From: Paramecium tetraurelia
Taxonomy: Eukaryota; Ciliophora; Oligohymenophorea; Peniculida; Parameciidae
DNA: 64,000 bases
Direction of reading: 5' to 3'
NCBI RefSeq assembly: GCF_000165425.1
Contig: NW_001799566.1
Location: 310,001-374,000, forward strand
In this document: positions 50,891 to 64,000 of the stretch, piece by piece
How the letters are laid out: every line of letters begins with the position of its first letter
Position numbering within the stretch: the first letter of the stretch is position 1
Notes under the pieces: model-generated
The model's input: only the letters and a program-made list of their open reading frames with translations
Database searches by the model: none
What the model was told of the DNA's origin: nothing
Translations under genes and position numbers: made by a program

Positions 50891-51535
50891 TCATCTTGCA
50901 CCCTTTCCTCTTCTTGCAGTGTGGCTGACATATGGCTTAGCATGTGATCCTGGTAATCCTGAAGCTCTGCCAAAATGCTTCAATTCTTCTCTGACTCTTG
51001 GTCCTCTCAATAAGATTGTTCCAGTGCCTTGAATATTAAATTATTTATATACCTGTTGGGTTTTATTGTGCTAATTGATCGAATGTCAAGACCTTTCCAC
51101 CGGCGGCAAGAATTCTCTTTCTAGCTGTCTCAGTGAATCTCAAAGCACACACGTTGATCTTGGGAACAGTGAGGAGACGTACACTAAATGCTTTTTTACA
51201 AATAATTACTCATCTGTGACAGTGCCTACAACAACAAGTGTTCTTGTCTTGTCTTTGGCTGTATTAATTTATTTAACAAGTCTGCTAACACTAATTGGAT
51301 ATCTGGCTGTTCTTGTTTATTAGAGTCTTCTTAGGACTGTTGCATTGAAATTTGAATCTGTTCTTCTGGCTAAGAATTTATATAGCTAGGATTTAAATCA
51401 ATTATTAAAATACCTTGATTAACAATTTCAAATAAAGGTTTGTTGAGGTCACCTTTCTTTAAACATTTCTTTGTACTCTTGTCTTCTTATATGCGTCAAC
51501 TCCCTAACATGATTATTAGTGATATTTGTTACCAT
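50891..51535 (-). CDS. RPL18: 60S ribosomal protein eL18
   Basis: Clear eL18: [20 protein letters not shown], then [130 protein letters not shown] and [20 protein letters not shown]. Four introns: 29 nt directly after the start ATG (51504-51532), 28 nt, 26 nt and 25 nt; the last ends AAG. Only after removal of the first intron does the protein start MGVD, as in the family, which fixes the start. Its reverse strand gives several long but meaningless frames. Confidence 0.96.
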
Positions 51536-51596
51536 TTTAAAAATAAATATATCTTTATTTAATTTATGTCATATATAACTACAATAAAATTATTCA

Positions 51597-52641
51597 TCAA
51601 TTCACACAATGCTACATACTTCGCACCTATAATTCATTTAATTCACGCATCTCTTCAAAAATCATTCCATCTATACTAATTACCATCGACATTCCAAATC
51701 TTTTATTCTGAAATTACAATTTGTTTACTTTTTAATCATTCTCAAGAAGATGACCATCCTTCAATTATGACAAACTCTATTTGGATAGAAAATAATATAA
51801 TTTAATATTATTCCAATAAGGAAATGATCAATGACCTGACTTCGATCACACTCTATTAGGTTTCTGAATAATATTAAAATACTTATTTATAATAGATATA
51901 TTATTCATCTTGTATAAAATACTCCACCGAAATTTCTTGAGTATCCATTGTTTGTGCTCTTGGTATGATAATCATTATATACGAAGCTCGATTTTCCAAC
52001 TCCTGGGAGACGATTCCTAGATTGATAATTCTATTTTACACTGCAAATTCCTTGTTTTTTAATAGATTCAGTTATTTCAATTTATAAATGGAAGTCATCA
52101 ACTCTCTCTTTTGAAGTAGCAAATCAGCATCACTAACAATACTGTCTATAATTTGATTTCTGATTGTTGATTTTGGTACTTTATTGATTCGTTCATCAAA
52201 ATACAAACTATCCTTGAATTATTGAAGTGTCCTTTGCTTTTGAATGCTTTGAGAAGGAGTAGAACTGTAAAATTTGTGCTGTTGCTTGTCTTAAGCAGTC
52301 TTAGGAGTTTGATTTGATAGCCTGTATCTATTTTAAGTTACATTTCTTTGGTTTTGGGTTTCCACTTTGGGTTGATTCCTCTAAGAGTATTACTATTCCT
52401 ATTCAAATTGTTATTACTCCATCTGATTTTAATGGTTGCGATTTTCTTGTTCATCCTGAAACTCAACTTTCATCTATCTTTATGGCGACTGTAATTGTTG
52501 TGAATTAGATAACATTTATTGAGGTGCAGATTATTTGGGTATTTCTTACTTTGGAACATACACAGCAAATTTATTGTTGGTTGAATAGGGTTCATCCTGA
52601 AATTCAATATTTTTATAAATTGATTTGTTGTTGCTATTCAT
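51597..52641 (-). CDS. Hypothetical Gln-rich protein
   Basis: ATG 52641 opens about 325 codons: MNSNNKSIYKNIEFQDEPYS, a Gln/Asn-rich region (about 52350-52560, many TAA/TAG Gln codons), then a folded-looking helical part: SIVSDADLLLQKRELMTSIY, followed by VQNRIINLGIVSQELENRAS and VEYFIQDEQYIYYKQ. A TGA falls at about 51753; just beyond, a shifted frame continues KVNKLQFQNKRFGMSMVISI to TGA 51597-51599. A one-base correction or an unfound intron would join them. No known domain. Confidence 0.55.
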
Positions 52642-52694
52642 ACTTGATTATTTTATTTATTTATTTAATAAATAAATAATAAATAAGTTCCCCT

Positions 52695-53300
52695 ATGAAA
52701 TAAGATAAAAAAAAGTAAACACTTCTTCAAAACCCTAAAAATCAAAGCAAAGGTCCCAAACAACAAGTCACTTAGAAACTTCCTGATGACATGGTATCTT
52801 GTATTTTACCATATTAAAATTATGATAGGAATCAGAAATCAGAGACTGTTTCAATTTTTATGATCCCTCCAGAACAGGATTCATTAATCGTCAGAATATG
52901 AGATCCATATTGGGCAATTTTGGTTTTATCAATAAAACTGTAAAAGACATAGAAGAAGAAATAAGAGATGTTGTAGAAGAGTATTGTCTCCTCCTATTCT
53001 TAGAACTCGAGATAGCTTTTCATTGAAGGACGTTATATAATTGATTTCCAGAAAGTGGTTTGAGAATAAAGGCAGAGATGAAGAAATAGATGAAATTTAT
53101 GAATTGTTTGTTAGAAAGTAAAAGTAACTATTAAATCTAGGGATCGCAAAGTAGGATTACCTGAAATAAAGAATGTATTTGCTCAATATCTTGACATTCA
53201 AATTAGTGATGCTGACATTCTTGAATTCATCTAGGATGCAAGCAAGGATAAAGATGGGTTGACAAAGGAAGACATCGCTGCTAAAATGGGTTATATCTGA
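52695..53300 (+). CDS. EF-hand protein, DRC8/EFCAB2-like
   Basis: About 174 residues. Basic N-terminus, then paired EF-hand-like helices: MESEIRDCFNFYDPSRTGFI, NRQNMRSILGNFGF, and a second half IYELFVRKDRKVGLPEIKNV, ISDADILEFIQDASKDKDGL, TKEDIAAKMGYI. Loop residues are only partly canonical. The layout resembles EFCAB2/DRC8 of the axonemal nexin-dynein regulatory complex or other ciliary EF-hand proteins; this is inference. Introns: 35 nt (52793-52827), 23 nt near 52981 and 23 nt near 53120, all GTA...TAG. The gene ends 15 bases before the next ATG. Confidence 0.7.
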
Positions 53301-53315
53301 TATTAAAATTATAAA

Positions 53316-53825
53316 ATGAACTAAAGATAATTAACTTTATAAACATTTCTTCAAAAACAACATAATATCAATTTAGAATACCAATTACCAACTGCTGTCA
53401 CTACCAACTCTGTCCCAATATCATAATTATGGAGTGAAAAATATTGCTAAAAGGTCTTGAGAGTCAGCAATCTTAAAACTTTTTAATAATCATAAGAAAA
53501 ACAAAAAAGAATCACAGCACATATCAAAGTCTAAAAATTCTTTCAAAAACCCAAATTTGAGAAAGTTAATCAATAATATTAAGCTGCTGAAATATATGGG
53601 ATTAACTAAATTATAGAGGAACTTGATAAAGAAAGAAGCGATATTAAGGATTTATCATAAAGAATCACCAGAAGTGTCTCGAGAGAAGAAAAAGATGTTA
53701 AATTCAAGTAAAATAGGGAAAATAGAAAATAAGATGAATTCATCGCTTTCTTACACAAGAAGTTTTCATTGAAACCACTCATTAGGCCAAGAAAATAGAA
53801 AAATAATATTGATATTACTATATGA
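53316..53825 (+). CDS. Hypothetical basic protein
   Basis: Single frame of 169 codons, ATG 53316, TGA 53823-53825. Starts MNQRQLTLQTFLQKQHNINL, with a Lys/Gln-rich middle and the helical segment INQIIEELDKERSDIKDLSQ, then a basic end (FSLKPLIRPRKQKNN). No known domain. Only 15 bases separate it from the EF-hand gene upstream, among the shortest spacers here. Confidence 0.6.
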
Positions 53826-53890
53826 ATTCTTTTATAAACATTGTACTCATAGTATATATATATATCTCTAAATCAAATCTTTACTCAATA

Positions 53891-54805
53891 TCATAATCTC
53901 TTTTTCAACTATTTACTAAATTAATTTAAGTCTGCAATAATGTGCATTATTTCTTTCACTTCAGGATTTTAACTGTTATTTATACTTTTCCTGCTTTTTT
54001 GTGTTATTTTTGTTTTAGATTTCTCCCTTGTCTTTGTTTCTTTTAACTTTGGTCTAAAAGTACAATCTTTCATTTCTTTTTCACTCTTTCTTTTTTACTC
54101 AAAATTTATTTTCTCTTATAGTCTTTATTTCCATTCTTAATTTCGCTTAGCGATATCAGAAGGAGATTTGGATTTGTCCTATTGCTTAATTTCAATCTTT
54201 GGAGATGTTGGAGATTTACGCAAATGTATTTTTGCATAACTTCCACAATGATCTGAGAGCATTGACCATTAAGTTTAATTAGGAGGAGGGGAATTTAAAT
54301 TTTGAGAGGAGTTTCGTCGATATACAAAATTGCTATTATTTTATTATTTGATAGGACTGATGTCTTCTGCAGGGAATAGATCCTCTTTAACTTTAAAACT
54401 TGATAATCTCAATTCAGATCGTTCTAATGGCAGAGACTGTCTTCTTAAGTCTTGGGCACTAGCATATCTATTGAATTGACTAAGTAGACCTTAATCATCA
54501 TCTTATTGTACTTATGTCTCCTCAATCAAATGAGGTTTGATAATGGATGGAGAACTTGTGATAGTATCAGGAATTTTGTTATTATTGTGTACAAGTTTTA
54601 AGAATTCATCATACTTTTTAATGGTCAATTAAACATCCTTATGTACATCTTTAATTAAAGAGCAAGACTTTTTTGCTACTATGTTGGCATTGAAAAGTGA
54701 TTAATTTAATTTGGTGTGAGACTTATCAGGAGTGATAGGATGGGATACTTTTTAGGCGTAAGATTGCTCATGTATCCTCTTTTTTGTTTCTTAAAGTTAT
54801 TGCAT
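53891..54805 (-). CDS. Hypothetical coiled-coil protein
   Basis: About 304 residues from ATG 54805 to TGA 53891. Polar with Ser/Pro-rich middle (SPPPNQTQWSMLSDHCGSYA). The basic helical C-terminal part includes RLQEKINFEQKRKSEKEMKD and the CTFRPKL motif, a short F-x-P element common in ciliate and flagellate cytoskeletal proteins. An upstream in-frame ATG at about 54883 would add 26 hydrophobic residues; the lack of other support favours 54805. No catalytic domain. Confidence 0.6.
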
Positions 54806-55001
54806 ATTCAATAACAATAAATTGATTGTTTTTTATTTAATTAAATTATAGCCTTTTACTAATACAAAATATATATAAGACATGTTGGTTCTCTTATTAG
54901 TTGATATATAATTGAGAAAGTGAATGATTTATAGTAATCTAATACTATTATATAAATGCAGTAAGAATTGTGATCAATTAATTGCAGAAATAAATTTTAT
55001 T

Positions 55002-56016
55002 ATGGATTAATTAGAATTATTGAAAATATGGAGAGGGATCATTGTAGCATTGCAATAGAAATACAGTGATATTAATGGTGCATTTTCTGATTTGGATGTT
55101 AATAATTCAGGAGAAATAGAAATCGATGATTTGGCCTCAGAGTTAAAGAAAAATCATAATATTCAATCTGATGAGTAAACTTGATTATAACATAATTAGA
55201 ACCATAAAACAGCTTTTTGAATACTTAAACACTTCAAAATCAGGAGCAATAAATTTAGAGGAATTCGAGAATCATTGGACATAAGTTGATTAAAATATAA
55301 AGTAAGCAACAAATCAGTTAAAGTTTTAAAAACAAAAATTAGATAATGAACAATAACTTTTGATATCTTCTGAATAGAAATCAGCCTAATAATTCTCTGA
55401 TCTATTTAAAAGTTATGCATCAGGAAATTCACCAAACAAATATATTAATGTTTAAGGTGATTTCCAAATTAACCATTTCACTTAAACCACTGGGACTCCT
55501 CCTAATTATCAATAACAACGCCCTCTCAATTTTTTGGATAATTTCAATTATAATAAGAAAATATCACCGCCAAAACACTCCTATTTATTAAAAAGTAGAG
55601 CTGAAATTCAGTAGGATAGACTTAGAGATATGTAAAAAAGGATTACCAATATATTTAATGGGAAACCAGAACCGAAAAATTCATCTCCAAGATTAAGATA
55701 GGAATTTGATATCTATCTCAATAACAAATTAAACAAACCAAACACAACCAGAAGGTAGGCTTCATATCCTTAATTTTCATTTGATTTTTAAATTATCTAT
55801 CCATAGAGAAAAACTCAAAGAAATTTTGAATAAAGATTTTCCTTTAATCAAAGAACAGATCCTTCTCCTAATAGATCTTAAGACAGAATTTCCTTATAAT
55901 AATATGCGTACTAATTCTTTGATAGAGTTTACGAGCATAAACAAACTTCATCTCTTTTAGGATTCCAAAAGAAATAATAGATCTAACCTAAAACAACATT
56001 TATGTTCAGATTATGA
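55002..56016 (+). CDS. EF-hand protein with long Gln/Asn-rich tail
   Basis: The N-terminal EF-hand pair is seen after splicing: NGAFSDLDVNNSGEIEIDDL, then TIKQLFEYLNTSKSGAINLE and EFENHW. The first loop (D-V-N-N-S-G-E-I-E-I-D-D) is near canonical; the second is degenerate. A coiled coil follows (FQKQKLDNEQQLLISSEQKS), then a polar tail of about 200 residues. One 25-nt intron (about 55155-55179, GTA...TAG) joins the two hands; a 15-nt GTA...TAG stretch near 55045 is probably exon. Likely calcium-regulated, cytoskeletal; inference only. Confidence 0.7.
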
Positions 56017-56072
56017 CAATTAAATTATATAATTAATTATCTATAAGTATTCAATAAAAACACTTATAAATA

Positions 56073-57633
<1,561 letters not shown>

Positions 57634-57740
57634 ATAACCCTATGAATATTTGATTTTCCTATAAATATGTATATATATAGTTATTTTAACATGTAATCAA
57701 CATTTGTAAACATAAAATATAATTCAAAAATCTAAATCAA

Positions 57741-60700
57741 TCAACACATTTAAAAAATATTTGGATTAGGTTCCTTTTTTGCTTTAAATACTGGTTTACA
57801 TAGCTTTGATTTCAAAATTTTGAACTACTGATAAATATCAACCATCAAACAACATACTAAATTAACACTAAACAAACTTATATTTACCCATCCAATTTAT
57901 ATCCTATATTAATAAAATTAATCCATATCATGGCATAAAAATAAGATGGAATTTAAATAAATTGAAGTTTCAAAAACAATGATTTTGAAATTCTCAAAAC
58001 TCTAAATCATTGGTTTCGATAACAAAATATATAAAGTAAATATTACTGATTGAAAAGATATAAATAGAGTTTAACATGCTGGCATAACTTAGAAAAGCAC
58101 CAATGTGCATATAAAACTTAATTTCTTTATTAATAGGATTGTTTAATATTGGGCATTCCATTTGTTGAATTTAGTATTAATACCTTCAAAAAACAAGTTT
58201 GATTTCACAGTTTGTATTATCTTATTTGATATTAATGAATAGGAATAGAATCCCAAAATTGATAATAAATTAAATGAAAAAATAGCAACGGAAAAGGCTG
58301 AACATATATACAGTAGTCTACTTTATTAGGAGAATGTAACTATTTGTAATAGAGAGGTGAATGTTAAATCATAGTAGCTTGATAAATACACTCTAATCAA
58401 TCCTTAATAGAAGAATGACTTGATGTAAATTAATGCAAAAGATTCCATGGAATGCAATAGTTCTATTATTTTTTTGACTAAGCATTTAACTGAAGAATCA
58501 ACATGATTGATTAAATGTTAATATTTTAATTTGATGAGTAACTGAATCATTATTTTTGATAACTTATAATTGATGATACTAGTTAATAGGATAATTATGA
58601 AGCCTTAAAAATTAGTTCCAAAGAAACAATCAGTCTGAAAGATTTCAAATTTGCCAACATTATATTAAATTGTGGGAGTCTCTTATTGCATAAGCTTATC
58701 AAAAATTGAATCCAAATAAAGATAATCATATAAAGGCTATAATGATACAAAATCAAAAATGGCGAGGAAAATTGAAAAGTTAATGGGGTAGTTAATATTT
58801 ATGTATTTGATGTATGATAATTATTATAGATTATCTAGTAAATTCCAAAAGATTTCAAAGTTGCCTAAGAAAAATGATAGAACAGCTATTCCGATGAGAA
58901 TATAGAGGACAATTGAATTGAAATATGCTGCTGTTTCCGTAATTACTTTTTGCAAATTAGTCAATATTTCAATATTGTATAACTTAAGAGTAACTCTAGA
59001 TGATGGGTTATTCCCTAATTCATTGATTAATAGATCTTGATTAAATGTTAAATTTAAAATTGGGTGTTTGATAGAAATCTAAAATTATAGATCAATTGTA
59101 TATGAGACATCCATTAATTCTTTTGATACTTAAGTTATTGGTGTTAGTGTGAAGCTGAATTGATTTTTGTCAAGGTCTGAGATAGAGATTTAAATAGATT
59201 TAATAAAATCTTGAGAATTGTAATATGATTCAGATAACATAACTGGTTAAGTAAAGGTCAATGATAAATAAGCTGGGTTACGATTTATTATTGAAAGTAG
59301 TGGGAGAGGAAAATCTTATTAAATACAAAGACTTAATTAATCTTATATGATGCATTTCCAATTAGTTTCAACTTCACATTTGCTATTACAACCATCATGA
59401 TCATTAAGATTACCATCGTCACATTCTTCTTTTTCTTCAATAACAATGCCATCTCCACATTGAGTGAAACAAAAAGAGTTGTGTTGATAGAATCCATAGA
59501 GACACTCCTAACATATTCCTTAATAGCAATTTAAACATTCAAAGGAACAGTGATAATCACATTCATAGCAACCATCAAATTAAATAAAATTACCATCATC
59601 ACATTTTTCTAAAATAGTTATAATTCCATCTCCACAAATTGAGTCACATTCCTATGTAATAGTGTTATGAATCCATCCATTTGGATTACATTTCAAACAA
59701 ACCTTGGCTTCACAAATTAAACATCCAAAAGAACATTGAATTTTGCATTCATAACATCCATCATAAGGTAGATTATTGGTATCATCACATTCTTCAAATG
59801 GATAAGTAACAACTCCATCTCCACAAATGGGTTGACACATATCAGAGAAACATTGTTATAAAGACTATTCCCATACACAATTGTCTCCATTTTAATCAAA
59901 TAAACATTCAGACGCATACTTGTAAGAATTACAATTAGTTTTAAGTTAACATCCTCCTTAAGCCTTGAGAGTACATTGTGTTTAAACAGAATTGCATTCA
60001 TCAAAAGTAAATGGAATGATGGGCATAGAGTTGCAAATTTTATCATAACAATTTCCAGAAACCCAAATGCAATCATTAGAAGTTCTATCGAAATTACAAC
60101 ATATTTGATAATGACAATCATTACAATTTAATCTTTATAAACATGTTTGGCCATCACTTGTACAATGTTTATCAGGGAATAACTATTAACATTACATTTC
60201 ATCACCATAAAAATAGTCTTCGCATTCAACAGTTTTGCAGGATTCATTTATGCAATATTTAGTGTAATCAGAACATAAATGAGTTTAATCTACAAGAAGA
60301 GTATTACAATCAAGAAGTATACATTTTAGATTGATATGATCCCATACGCATTTGTCACTTAAAGTAGCATTTTCACAAGTGGATTCGTTTACATAATAGT
60401 TGCATTCTTTAGTTTTGCATTTATTAACATCCCAATAACATGGAAAATGATTTCTATTAAAATAACATTGATAAGATTTGGTATAATTAGGGCAATCAGT
60501 TAACTCTATGCAACCATCCCGCAATTCATTTACAGTGCAAATATTCAATAAAGTATTGCACTTTGTATGAGTATTGTTTAAATTATCCAATATATTACAT
60601 GCATTTAATTCAAAGCATTGTGAGACATTACTATTCCAATAGCATTTCTAATTAGTTGCACTTTAATAGCATTAACTCTGTTATGCTTATGAACACAATT

Positions 60701-63700
60701 GCACAAGAGGTCCACACTTAGGTTCATCTCCAATAGTGCAAACTTTATTAGGTTTATATTATTCACAGGATGTAATAGAAACAGATGATAATGTGGCAAA
60801 TAGACAAGCATCAACACATTTGTTTCCACTAAAAATACAATTATCTAACCAGTTATCACAATCAGACTGATTACTTGGTTGTCTACTTGCACCATCCCTA
60901 TAATTTGAGCAGACTTTTTAAACACATAAGGCCGACACATCAATAGTACATCTGGTACCATTTCTAATTATTGAGTTCTCACATTCCGATGTAAGATAAT
61001 CTGAACAACTTATGGGAACTTAGATGCAAGAACCACTCGTCCAATAACAATAATTGGAAAATTATTCACAAGTTACTTAATCTGGCTGACTTGGACATAA
61101 TTCAGTACAAAATCCAGTTGTTGGAAGTGCAATACCAGAAATTGTCCAAAAAAAGACACATTTAGTTCGATTTTCTGAGAACTTGCAAGAAGAGGATGCC
61201 GAATAAACAGAACAACTGGTTTAGGCTAATGCACATGTTTGATACTATGCTATCGTATATAATTGGTTCTTATTATTACATTCTTTATGATAATCCGCAA
61301 GTACTTCTTCACAATAATTGCTATTGATACATGCACCATTACACCAAAAACATTTAACGTTATTATTCTCGTATGCTTAAATACATGTTGTATCTGTCAT
61401 ATAAAATGAACAAGGATTTGTTTCGCATACATTGAGAGTATAATTCCAACTGCAAGTAGCTCCTTTTGGTTTCTAAAGATCACAGATAATGTTATTTGCG
61501 ATGAGACTGCATGATTTAGCAGTGCAACCAATCCCATTTCTGTAATTCAACTCGCATTTGTCATTGATTTACTTGCATTCATAATTTTAAACAGCTGATC
61601 CGTTTAAATGACAATTCAAAGAATTGTTTTTATGGACTTCTTAACAAACTCCACCTATAAACTAACAAGAAACTTCATTTTGTGAAACAGACACATTACA
61701 TTTTTCTTAGCTAGTGATAGAAGAACATAAACCCATAATCTCACATCCTTAATCTCTAGTTCCATCTGCTTTTATTTTCTATGAACAATTTTTTGAACTA
61801 TTGAAAAATTTAAAACAATCGCTATCATTATTAGCTGTTGTTTATGATTAACATTACTAACTTGAACAAGTAGTACCATTCCACACGCAAGGCTCATAGT
61901 ACGAATTGATTTTACATTACATTTCAAATGTGTAAAATGAACAATCTGTCTTTAATAGTTCACAAGCAATATTTTAATTCACACATTATATAGATATTTA
62001 TTCACATAATTGATTTGTAACTACTAGATTTAATGTTCCAGGACAAAGAGCAGGGACATAATCGTCACAATAACTAGTGGCTGTATTCCACTCACATTTC
62101 ACTCCATAATAATCATCCACACATTTTTATTGATCAGTGTAACTTAAACATTAATATTATTTTCTTTGGCATCCTATTGCTCCAGAAGTATTCACAGTGC
62201 ATGAATTATTCCAAGCATTACATTCTTAATTGGTTTAGGCAGTGAAAGTTGCAGTCATACTGCAAGTATCAAGAGCATCTCGCTGTTTACATTTAGAAGT
62301 AGTAATGTCATAATTGCAAATTGAATTCCATTAATAACACTAATAATTGTTGGTCATTCCACTTGGTATATTACAGGCTTTAAAATTGCATGATGTACCA
62401 TCCCAAAAACATTTGGTCCCATCTGGCAAACCTTATGTACATTATGCTAGATATGAAATTCCTGAACATACAGTTGGCCATGCTTAACATTTAGAATTTA
62501 CCGAATCAAGAAAACACTTCATACCAACAACTTTTAGATTGTTACATAAAGTTGATGAAGAAGTACTATAATCAGAACATATCTTTGGAGCACATATTGC
62601 ACCAGTCCATTTACATTGATAACCATCAAGAGTTTAATAACATTATTGTTAATGAAAATCATTACAATTTAATAGTTTTTATATACATCCATGAATTTAT
62701 TAGCTGCCAGATATTTAATAAACATTAACAGTACAATTCTTGAGCCATAATTCACAATCTGCATGAGTGATTAATGATACTGGTGCATCAGAACATTAAT
62801 TTAGTCTACATTTCTTTGGCAATTTGCAAGATAAATTTGTCAAACAATCATTTTGATGAATTATTTCGCAAGTTTAATCTCGACATGTTCCATTGTAATA
62901 ATCATAAGTGCATTTGTTATTTACAGTATTACACTGTAAATGATTAGTGAATTCAGGGTAAACAAAACTAGAACAAACATTTTCCACACATTAATTTGAA
63001 TTCCAATAGCATTTCCTATTAGAATAATCAACATCGCAAAATTAATTATCATTAATCATATTACAAGTAATTGGCCTATCTTAACAACCACCATTAAGTT
63101 TACCCATACACTTTCCAACCATTTTACATTAATTATGATTTAAAGTTAATAATTGACTGTCACATCCTTATCTCCTACATTTATTCTATGCAATAATCCA
63201 ATAACATTTTTAAACTGAAACTGATAAGCAATCTTCCTGAGCATCGTAACCCTCACAATAAGTTGGTCTATTTTTACAACCTCCTCCATTTTTGAAAACA
63301 CAATCTAACTGGGAATCAAATTATTAACATTAATTATAATTTGAATAGATATTTACATCTTCAGCTAAGGAGCATTCCTTCTTTTTGCATTCATTATGAA
63401 TAAAAATGCAATTATTACCTTAGACATCAGTAACACAACCTTCCATTACTAAGCTATCTTGACATTATTTACGTAACACGCATACTTACCCGTTTGTTGT
63501 ACATTCCAATAACAAACCTCTACATTCTTCGTCAGTTGTAAATCTCAAGTTATCACAAACTAATTCTACACATACTGATAGCTCTAAATCCCAATAACAT
63601 TATTCTGATTTAGCTTTATTGTAAAAGCATTACTCTTAATACTTTATCATTTTGCAATGTTCTTTGCTTTCCTCACAACCACCATTTAATGATACTGTAC

Positions 63701-64000
63701 AAGATGAAATCTATTCTCTGCACTCTAAATCGCTTGTTAGATACATTGGTAATTCATTGCACTCTCTACTAACTCTGCATTTAGGGTTCTCATTGATAGA
63801 CCAGAAACAATAACGGTTAGCCTTATTCATGTGCTAGCATGTAATCCAATTTGCATATTCCTCACATTCGCCAACATCTATGCACTTCATACCATCGCTA
63901 ATGCAATTCTTAGATGATTCCCAGCATTCTTCTCTTTTAAATGCTTTGCACTCTTTAAATTCTATGCATTCCCCCAAATAAAATCCACATTTATCCTTCA
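57741..64000 (-). CDS. Giant Cys-rich surface protein with multipass C-terminus, N-terminus off the right edge
   Basis: About 2,085 codons, minus strand, no TGA until 57741-57743. From the right edge to about 59850 it consists of Cys-rich repeats with a recurring C-x(n)-C-x-W pattern (for example SYQCYFNRNHFPCYWDVNKC), like Paramecium surface-antigen repeats. About 59850-59330 carries CGDG...EECDD-type units (CGDGVVTYPFEECDDTNNLP) of the DUF4215/myxo-disulfide family. After a beta-rich juxtamembrane stretch, the last 450 residues hold many hydrophobic helices (VLYILIGIAVLSFFLGNFEI and others) and a short basic tail (KPVFKAKKEPNP). Frequent Trp are all TGG. A surface or ciliary receptor-like protein; function unknown. 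Confidence 0.85.

Noticed and set aside
50847-51323. Two plus-strand frames of 61 and 82 codons
   Set aside because: They lie exactly opposite the exons of ribosomal protein eL18, which is certain on the minus strand.
57945-58810. Plus-strand frame with protein-like stretches (for example LWESLIAQAYQKLNPNKDNH)
   Set aside because: It needs several frame corrections and contains TGAs, whereas the minus strand of the same interval is one uninterrupted frame encoding the membrane tail of the Cys-rich protein. The plus reading is an antisense shadow.

Overview
The window looks like macronuclear DNA of an oligohymenophorean ciliate, most probably a Paramecium species. Long reading frames appear only when TAA and TAG are read as glutamine and TGA alone as stop (ciliate code). 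The DNA is very AT-rich, genes are packed with spacers mostly of 10 to 500 bases, and introns are tiny (mostly 18-35 nt, starting GTA). Most introns end TAG, but CAG, AAG and once GAG ends are needed here. I count about 43 protein genes. There is one candidate C/D snoRNA, and no tRNA, rRNA, transposon or CRISPR was seen.

Layout. 1-9430: two divergent paralogous multipass membrane proteins of the TmcB/PAS type. 9.6-18.8 kb: an ULK-like kinase, hypothetical basic proteins, a Hakai-like RING protein, a DBF4-type zinc-finger protein, the snoRNA, a BIG BROTHER-type RING-H2 protein and a multipass membrane protein. 19-24.1 kb: a hypothetical protein, a TLDc protein, two poorly known genes and an ArfGAP. 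24.4-33 kb: an ankyrin protein, VPS26, a Gln-rich coiled coil, a DOT1-like methyltransferase, the XPF nuclease and a secreted protein. 33-45.5 kb: an ankyrin-Sec7-type protein, ribosomal eS17, an AGC kinase, coiled-coil and B-box/Kelch proteins, an EF-hand protein and ribosomal eL8. 46-57.6 kb: bystin, a damaged membrane gene, a CNG-type K+ channel, ribosomal eL18, EF-hand and hypothetical proteins, and an NDR kinase. 57.7-64 kb: the C-terminal part of a giant Cys-rich surface protein with a multipass tail, running off the right edge.

The genes do not form one pathway. Recurrent themes are membrane traffic and Arf regulation (ArfGAP, Sec7-type protein, VPS26), translation and ribosome assembly (eS17, eL8, eL18, bystin, snoRNA), calcium and kinase signalling, and cell-surface or ciliary membrane proteins.

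Several conserved genes (VPS26, the Sec7-type gene, the four-EF-hand gene, the K+ channel) need a one-base correction, mostly in homopolymers, to stay in frame. This points to assembly indels rather than a cluster of pseudogenes. All exon joins were worked out by eye. Where they are uncertain the entry says so.
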